From contig CALBUZ010000045.1 in NCBI GenBank assembly GCA_937969105.1, forward strand, positions 1-18,316: 18,316 nucleotides of DNA, in the 5' to 3' direction. The stretch comes from an uncultured Collinsella sp. Its GTDB lineage: Bacteria; Actinomycetota; Coriobacteriia; Coriobacteriales; Coriobacteriaceae. This document shows positions 15,055 through 18,316 of the stretch, in pieces (position 1 is the stretch's first letter; each line of letters begins with the position of its first letter). The notes beneath the pieces are model-generated. The model saw only the letters and a program-made list of their open reading frames with translations. It made no database searches and was not told the DNA's origin. The translations under genes and the position numbers were made by a program.

Positions 15055-15092
15055 AAACAAAAAACCGGTTGGAACGAGAATTCCAACCGGTT
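15055..15092 (-). terminator. Intrinsic terminator of the GtrA gene (minus strand)
   Basis: Perfect 12-bp arms at 15063-15074 and 15081-15092 form a hairpin with a 6-base loop. Read on the minus strand it is followed by a T-run (complement of 15055-15064). It lies 27 bases past the stop of the minus-strand GtrA gene, so this gene pair is convergent with the DUF4430 operon. Confidence 0.85.
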
Positions 15093-15118
15093 ATACCTTC
15101 AAGCAAATGTCGTACAAA

Positions 15119-15526
15119 CTACGAACGAGCGCCCTCGAGGAAGAAGCGACGGCTAAAGTAGTTGTACCAGGTGACCAGGAACGTGGCGATGGCCTTCATG
15201 GCCTGGTAGCCGATGCTCAAAAACGTGACGCCCACAAACATGTACAGGTCGTTGAGGCCCAAACCAATCACCGACAGGATGGTGAAAATCGTGAACTCGC
15301 GCTTGCGGCTCATGCCCTCGCGATGGTCGAACACGTACTTCATGCTGAGCCAGTAGTTGACCACGACGGACGTGATAAACGAAATCGTGGTGCTCATCAA
15401 AAAGTCGAGATGGAACAGCTCGACGAGCGCAATGAGCATGCCCCAGTCGATGCCAAAGGAGATAAGACCCACGACAGCGAACTTGAGGAATTGCTTAGTA
15501 TGAGGTTGTGCCAGTGCCTTACGCAC
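15119..15526 (-). CDS. GtrA-family membrane protein
   Basis: This is a 135-residue integral membrane protein of the GtrA family with four predicted membrane helices (about residues 14-34, 40-62, 78-98 and 104-124). Characteristic segments are KFAVVGLISFGIDWG, NYWLSMKYVF and REFTIFTILSVIGLGLND. Family members are thought to flip or handle lipid-linked sugars for cell-surface glycans, usually with a polyprenyl-phosphate glycosyltransferase that is not in this window. The start is a GTG at 15526 with only a weak upstream GGAT, but the length fits the family. It is a paralogue of the next GtrA gene and is followed by a clear terminator. Confidence 0.88.
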   Translation of the reverse strand: MRKALAQPHTKQFLKFAVVGLISFGIDWGMLIALVELFHLDFLMSTTISFITSVVVNYWLSMKYVFDHREGMSRKREFTIFTILSVIGLGLNDLYMFVGVTFLSIGYQAMKAIATFLVTWYNYFSRRFFLEGARS

Positions 15527-15676
15527 GTAATCACATCCAATGCGTTGACGAATCGAGCAGAGGATACTTTAGAGCTTTTGCAAGGGAAACGTAAGGGCTT
15601 TGCCAAGAACTATACGAACTCGTCAAATTTGCAAGAGACAATCCGCAAACGTCGTAAATCCTTCCGTAAACGAGCA

Positions 15677-15722
15677 AGGCCCACGAACAACGCAGCGCTC
15701 GACGCGCGTCGTCCGTGGGCCT
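15677..15722 (-). terminator. Hairpin between the two GtrA genes
   Basis: Arms 15677-15685 and 15714-15722 pair perfectly over 9 bases around a GC-rich loop that can fold further. It lies 24 bases beyond the stop of the upstream minus-strand GtrA gene. The minus-strand bases that follow (TGCTCGTTTACG) are only weakly T-rich, so it may terminate, attenuate or protect the transcript. Confidence 0.45.
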
Positions 15723-15745
15723 CGTAGTGCAAGGAGGAGGTCGAG

Positions 15746-16141
15746 CTACTTGGTCTCCTCGCCCTCCAGGAAGATCTTTCGGGTCACAAAGTTGTAGACC
15801 ATAACAAGCGCGGTGGCGCAAATCTTGGCGATATTGGCCTCGAGCCCCAGGCCGGCGTTGAGCGCCAGCACGATACCGTCGTTGAGAGCCAAGCCGATCA
15901 CGGACAGCACGACAAAGATAATGAACTCGCGGCGGCGGCTCATGCCCTCCTTGTGCGCAAACACGTACTTCATGCTCGCGACGTAGTTAAAGATGAGCGA
16001 GACGATAAAGCCGCTGGTATTGGCGATCAGGATGTTAAGGCCCAGGCCGTAGTGGAGTAGATTCATGATGCCAAAGTCGATGACCGTGGCGACGACGCCG
16101 ACGACACCAAACTTCATGATCTGCGCAAGGAGCTTTTGCAT
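15746..16141 (-). CDS. GtrA-family membrane protein (second paralogue)
   Basis: This 131-residue, four-helix GtrA-family membrane protein begins MQKLLAQIMKFGVVG. It shares the NYVASMKYVF and REFIIFVVLSVIGLALND segments with its neighbour, so the two arose by duplication. Unlike the neighbour it has a different C-terminal tail (RKIFLEGEETK). The ATG at 16141 is chosen because AAGGCAGG lies 4 bases upstream and the domain starts at once, giving the normal family length. A longer form from TTG 16204 would add 21 residues. It sits 78 bases downstream of the fructose-bisphosphatase gene on the same strand and could be co-transcribed. A role in lipid-linked sugar translocation for surface glycans is family-level inference. 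Confidence 0.88.
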   Translation of the reverse strand: MQKLLAQIMKFGVVGVVATVIDFGIMNLLHYGLGLNILIANTSGFIVSLIFNYVASMKYVFAHKEGMSRRREFIIFVVLSVIGLALNDGIVLALNAGLGLEANIAKICATALVMVYNFVTRKIFLEGEETK

Positions 16142-16219
16142 GGTACCTGCCTTAGGATTGCGCCGGGGCGCCGTGGGGATGACGAACTCAGCAAGTTTAG
16201 CCAATCCCCACGGGTAGAG

Positions 16220-18136
16220 CTAGGCGCGCTCCTCGATAGCACCGTTTCTATATGCATCGAGCAGTTGGCGTAGGTCCTGGATCTGGCTGCGGATCTTAGC
16301 ACCGGTATCGGTGTCGCTCACCATGCGGCGACGGTCGGCCTGGTCAAAACGGTTGGTCTCGCTCTCGATGTCCACGTTGCGCGTGAGCGCTTCGGCAACC
16401 GTTGTAAAGGCCCGGTGCGACTTGAGGCGGCAGCCGCGTGAGCTCGAGATAAGCGTGTAGCCGGCGATACCCGTTTTGGGATGATAGGCGCGACAGAAAC
16501 CGCCATCGATGACCAGCAGCTTGCCCTCGGCGCGGATGGGCTGCTCGCCCTTGGTGGTTTTAACGGGTGTGTGGCCGTTGATGATGTGGCCGGTCGGCGA
16601 ACATGCCATGGGGGCAACGCCGAACTCGCGCATGACGTCGTCGCAGACCGAGGGCGACTTGGTAAGCGTAAAGTACGGGTCCATCGGCTCGACCCAGGTG
16701 CTCTTATCGGCGATATAGGCGCGCTCAAAGGTACGCACCAGGCGTCCGCTGGCGGGTGAGTTAAAGCCGATCCACAGGTACCACATCCAGTCGAGGGCGT
16801 CGCGGTCGCCCACGCGCCAGGCGCGGCGGGCGATGCGGTCGCAAAAATCGAGATAATCGCGGCCGGCGTGCCAGGTACCCAGGCAGTTCATGCTGCTAAA
16901 GGTGCCGTCTTCGTTGAGTGGTACGCAGCCATGGAACAGCAGGTTGCCGTTGGTGACCTTGTACATCGAGCCGTGGGTGTAGAGGAAATCGATATGGCGA
17001 TGCAGATGATCGGCGGTGACAAACTCGGACACAAGCTTGTCGATGATGTGTTGCTCCTGGGGCGTGAGCGTGTAGGGGTCCGCCGGATCGACGGTGGGGA
17101 AGTCGTTGGTCGTGAGCGGCCATACACTGCCGTCGGCAAGCGTGACCGTGCCGGCGTCGTGGTCGATCTTGTCGAGCAGCAGGCGGTCGGTCATGTCGAA
17201 CTCGGGGTGGCGCTGGATAATCTGGCCCTCGAGTTTAAAGAGCAGCACGTTGATGGCCTTGATCAGCGGGGTGATGGTCTCACCGGCGGTGTAGGTGGCA
17301 TCGGCAAAGGCGACGAGCTCGCGCAGCGAGATACCGTAGTCGTTCTCGAGGATCTCGTAGTTGTCGTAGCGCAGGTTGTTGCGCAGCACCGTGGCGATGC
17401 AGGCGGGCTCGCCGGCAGCGGCGCCCATCCACAGCAGGTCGTGGTTGCCCCACTGGATGTCGAGCGAATGGTAGGTGAGCAGGCGGTCCATAATCTTGGC
17501 AGCGCCGCCGCCACGGTCGAAGATATCGCCCACCAGGTGCAGGTGGTCGACGGCCAGGCGCTTGATGAGCGAGGCGAGCGACTCGATAAAGTCGTCGGCG
17601 CTTGCGGTCTCTAGGATGGACTCCACGATGCGCTCGTGATAACGCACACGATAGTTGTTCTCGTCCGGATGCGTGTGCAGCAGCTCGTCGATGATGTAGG
17701 CGTAATCGCGCGGGATGGCCTTACGCACCTTGGAGCGCGTATAGCGGCTCGAAAGCGAGCGGGCAACCATGATGAGCTGGTCGAGCATTGTCTTGTACCA
17801 GGTGGGGGAGTCCTCGCGCCGGCTGCGGACCAGCTCGATCTTCTCGCGCGGGTAGTAGATGAGCGTGCACAGCTCGCCCTTTTCGTCAAAGGAGAGCGTG
17901 TCGCCAAAGATCTCGTCGACATGTTCGCGCACGACACCCGAGCAGTTGTTGAGGATGTGCATAAAGGCTTCGTACTCGCCGTGCACGTCGCTCATAAAAT
18001 GCTCGGTGCCTTTGGGCAGGTTGAGAATGGCCGAGAGATTGATGATCTCGGTAAACGCGGATTGCTCGGTGGGAAATTGTCTCGACAGCAGACGCAGATA
18101 CTTAAAGTCTTGCGGGTTGCGATCGAATGCGACCAT
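16220..18136 (-). CDS. fbp: Class III fructose-1,6-bisphosphatase
   Basis: This 638-residue cytosolic enzyme hydrolyses fructose-1,6-bisphosphate to fructose-6-phosphate and phosphate, the committed step of gluconeogenesis. It is the class III type, common in Firmicutes and some Actinobacteria and unrelated to the E. coli enzyme. The metallophosphoesterase motifs are present: SDVHGEYEAF near the N-terminus, GDIFDRGG and GNHDLLWMG in the middle, and INGHTPVK in the C-terminal part, all consistent with a two-metal site. The N-terminal KYLRLLSRQFPTEQSA and NLPKGTEHF segments are family hallmarks, and length is within the usual range. The ATG at 18136 is chosen because GGAAGGTG sits just upstream; the frame remains open to 18181 but that start has no such site. 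A perfect inverted repeat lies 28 bases upstream of the start. Confidence 0.95.
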   Translation of the reverse strand: MVAFDRNPQDFKYLRLLSRQFPTEQSAFTEIINLSAILNLPKGTEHFMSDVHGEYEAFMHILNNCSGVVREHVDEIFGDTLSFDEKGELCTLIYYPREKIELVRSRREDSPTWYKTMLDQLIMVARSLSSRYTRSKVRKAIPRDYAYIIDELLHTHPDENNYRVRYHERIVESILETASADDFIESLASLIKRLAVDHLHLVGDIFDRGGGAAKIMDRLLTYHSLDIQWGNHDLLWMGAAAGEPACIATVLRNNLRYDNYEILENDYGISLRELVAFADATYTAGETITPLIKAINVLLFKLEGQIIQRHPEFDMTDRLLLDKIDHDAGTVTLADGSVWPLTTNDFPTVDPADPYTLTPQEQHIIDKLVSEFVTADHLHRHIDFLYTHGSMYKVTNGNLLFHGCVPLNEDGTFSSMNCLGTWHAGRDYLDFCDRIARRAWRVGDRDALDWMWYLWIGFNSPASGRLVRTFERAYIADKSTWVEPMDPYFTLTKSPSVCDDVMREFGVAPMACSPTGHIINGHTPVKTTKGEQPIRAEGKLLVIDGGFCRAYHPKTGIAGYTLISSSRGCRLKSHRAFTTVAEALTRNVDIESETNRFDQADRRRMVSDTDTGAKIRSQIQDLRQLLDAYRNGAIEERA

Positions 18137-18163
18137 GAAACACCTTCCGATATGGTTGGTAAA

Positions 18164-18193
18164 ACTGATAAACAGCGTCAAACGTTTATCAGT
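18164..18193 (-). promoter_or_regulatory. Inverted repeat upstream of fbp (candidate operator)
   Basis: ACTGATAAAC (18164-18173) and GTTTATCAGT (18184-18193) are exact 10-base inverted repeats separated by 10 bases, so their centres are 20 bases apart, close to two helical turns. This fits a dimeric DNA-binding regulator better than a terminator, since fbp begins 28 bases downstream. A TTGACG hexamer lies in the spacer on the minus strand, but I could not pair it with a good -10 box. Confidence 0.5.
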
Positions 18194-18194
18194 A

Positions 18195-18225
18195 TGCGCC
18201 GGCTTTGTTTCGATTTTGCGCCGGC
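18195..18225. repeat. Two direct 9-bp repeats upstream of fbp
   Basis: TGCGCCGGC occurs at 18195-18203 and 18217-18225, exactly 22 bases apart (about two helical turns), directly next to the inverted repeat. The core GCCGGC is itself palindromic. Helical phasing suggests protein-binding sites, but chance is possible in GC-rich DNA. Confidence 0.35.
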
Positions 18226-18316
18226 GGCTGAATTGTCGGCTGGACGGTTTGGTAAATCGATTTAGTTGAGGTAGATATGGCGGTTGGGTGGAGACGAGAG
18301 AGGGTGTTTTATTAGA

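Noticed and set aside
15107-15727. A 206-codon plus-strand open frame opposite the GtrA gene
   Set aside because: It overlaps a strong minus-strand GtrA gene and its terminator, has charged shadow-like composition and no domain.
16142-16204. TTG start at 16204 for the second GtrA gene
   Set aside because: ATG 16141 has a better-placed ribosome-binding site and gives the normal family length; the extra 21 residues do not resemble GtrA.
18137-18181. Upstream start at 18181 for fbp
   Set aside because: It would run through the operator-like inverted repeat; ATG 18136 has GGAAGGTG just upstream and gives a typical family N-terminus.

Overview
The window looks like a chromosomal segment of a high-GC, Gram-positive, gut-type actinobacterium, most likely a Coriobacteriia member such as Collinsella. 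This is inferred from the mix of a C69 dipeptidase, a class III fructose-bisphosphatase, a phasin-like/UbiB pair and a giant Ig/InlB_B/DUF4430 surface protein. No rRNA or tRNA is present to confirm it.

Layout. Positions 1-257 hold two hairpin-forming sequences and a gene-free stretch that looks lower in GC than its surroundings. Next come a cytosolic C69 dipeptidase (264-1787, +) and a tight two-gene unit of a small phasin-like helical protein (1936-2352, +) and a UbiB/ABC1-family atypical kinase with two C-terminal membrane segments (2361-4124, +). Positions 4125-4555 are regulatory: a possible terminator, a candidate promoter and a convincing cobalamin riboswitch aptamer (about 4240-4412), followed by a long hairpin without a U-tract. 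This leader precedes a giant secreted, membrane-anchored protein of about 3,167 residues (4556-14059, +) and a coupled 296-residue membrane-anchored protein (14069-14959, +). Both carry DUF4430 domains, the family that includes the C-terminal domain of transcobalamin and intrinsic factor. A plus-strand terminator and a minus-strand terminator then separate this from a leftward group: two GtrA-type membrane proteins (15119-15526 and 15746-16141, -) and a class III fructose-1,6-bisphosphatase (16220-18136, -) with an inverted repeat just upstream of its start.

The most interesting system is the riboswitch-led pair at 4200-15020. A B12-sensing leader drives a surface protein with seven Ig-like repeats, four DUF4430 domains, two PQQ-type beta-propellers and four InlB_B repeats, plus a second, smaller DUF4430 protein anchored with the opposite topology. 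The simplest hypothesis is a Gram-positive cell-surface cobalamin (or corrinoid) capture apparatus, made when B12 is scarce. It would combine folds that elsewhere bind B12 independently: the transcobalamin-like domain of animals and the beta-propeller of Bacteroides BtuG. The sequence supports the riboswitch and the architecture; corrinoid binding is inference. A perfect 201-bp direct repeat inside the giant gene, 2,445 bp (815 codons) apart, could let the protein lose or gain a whole module in frame.
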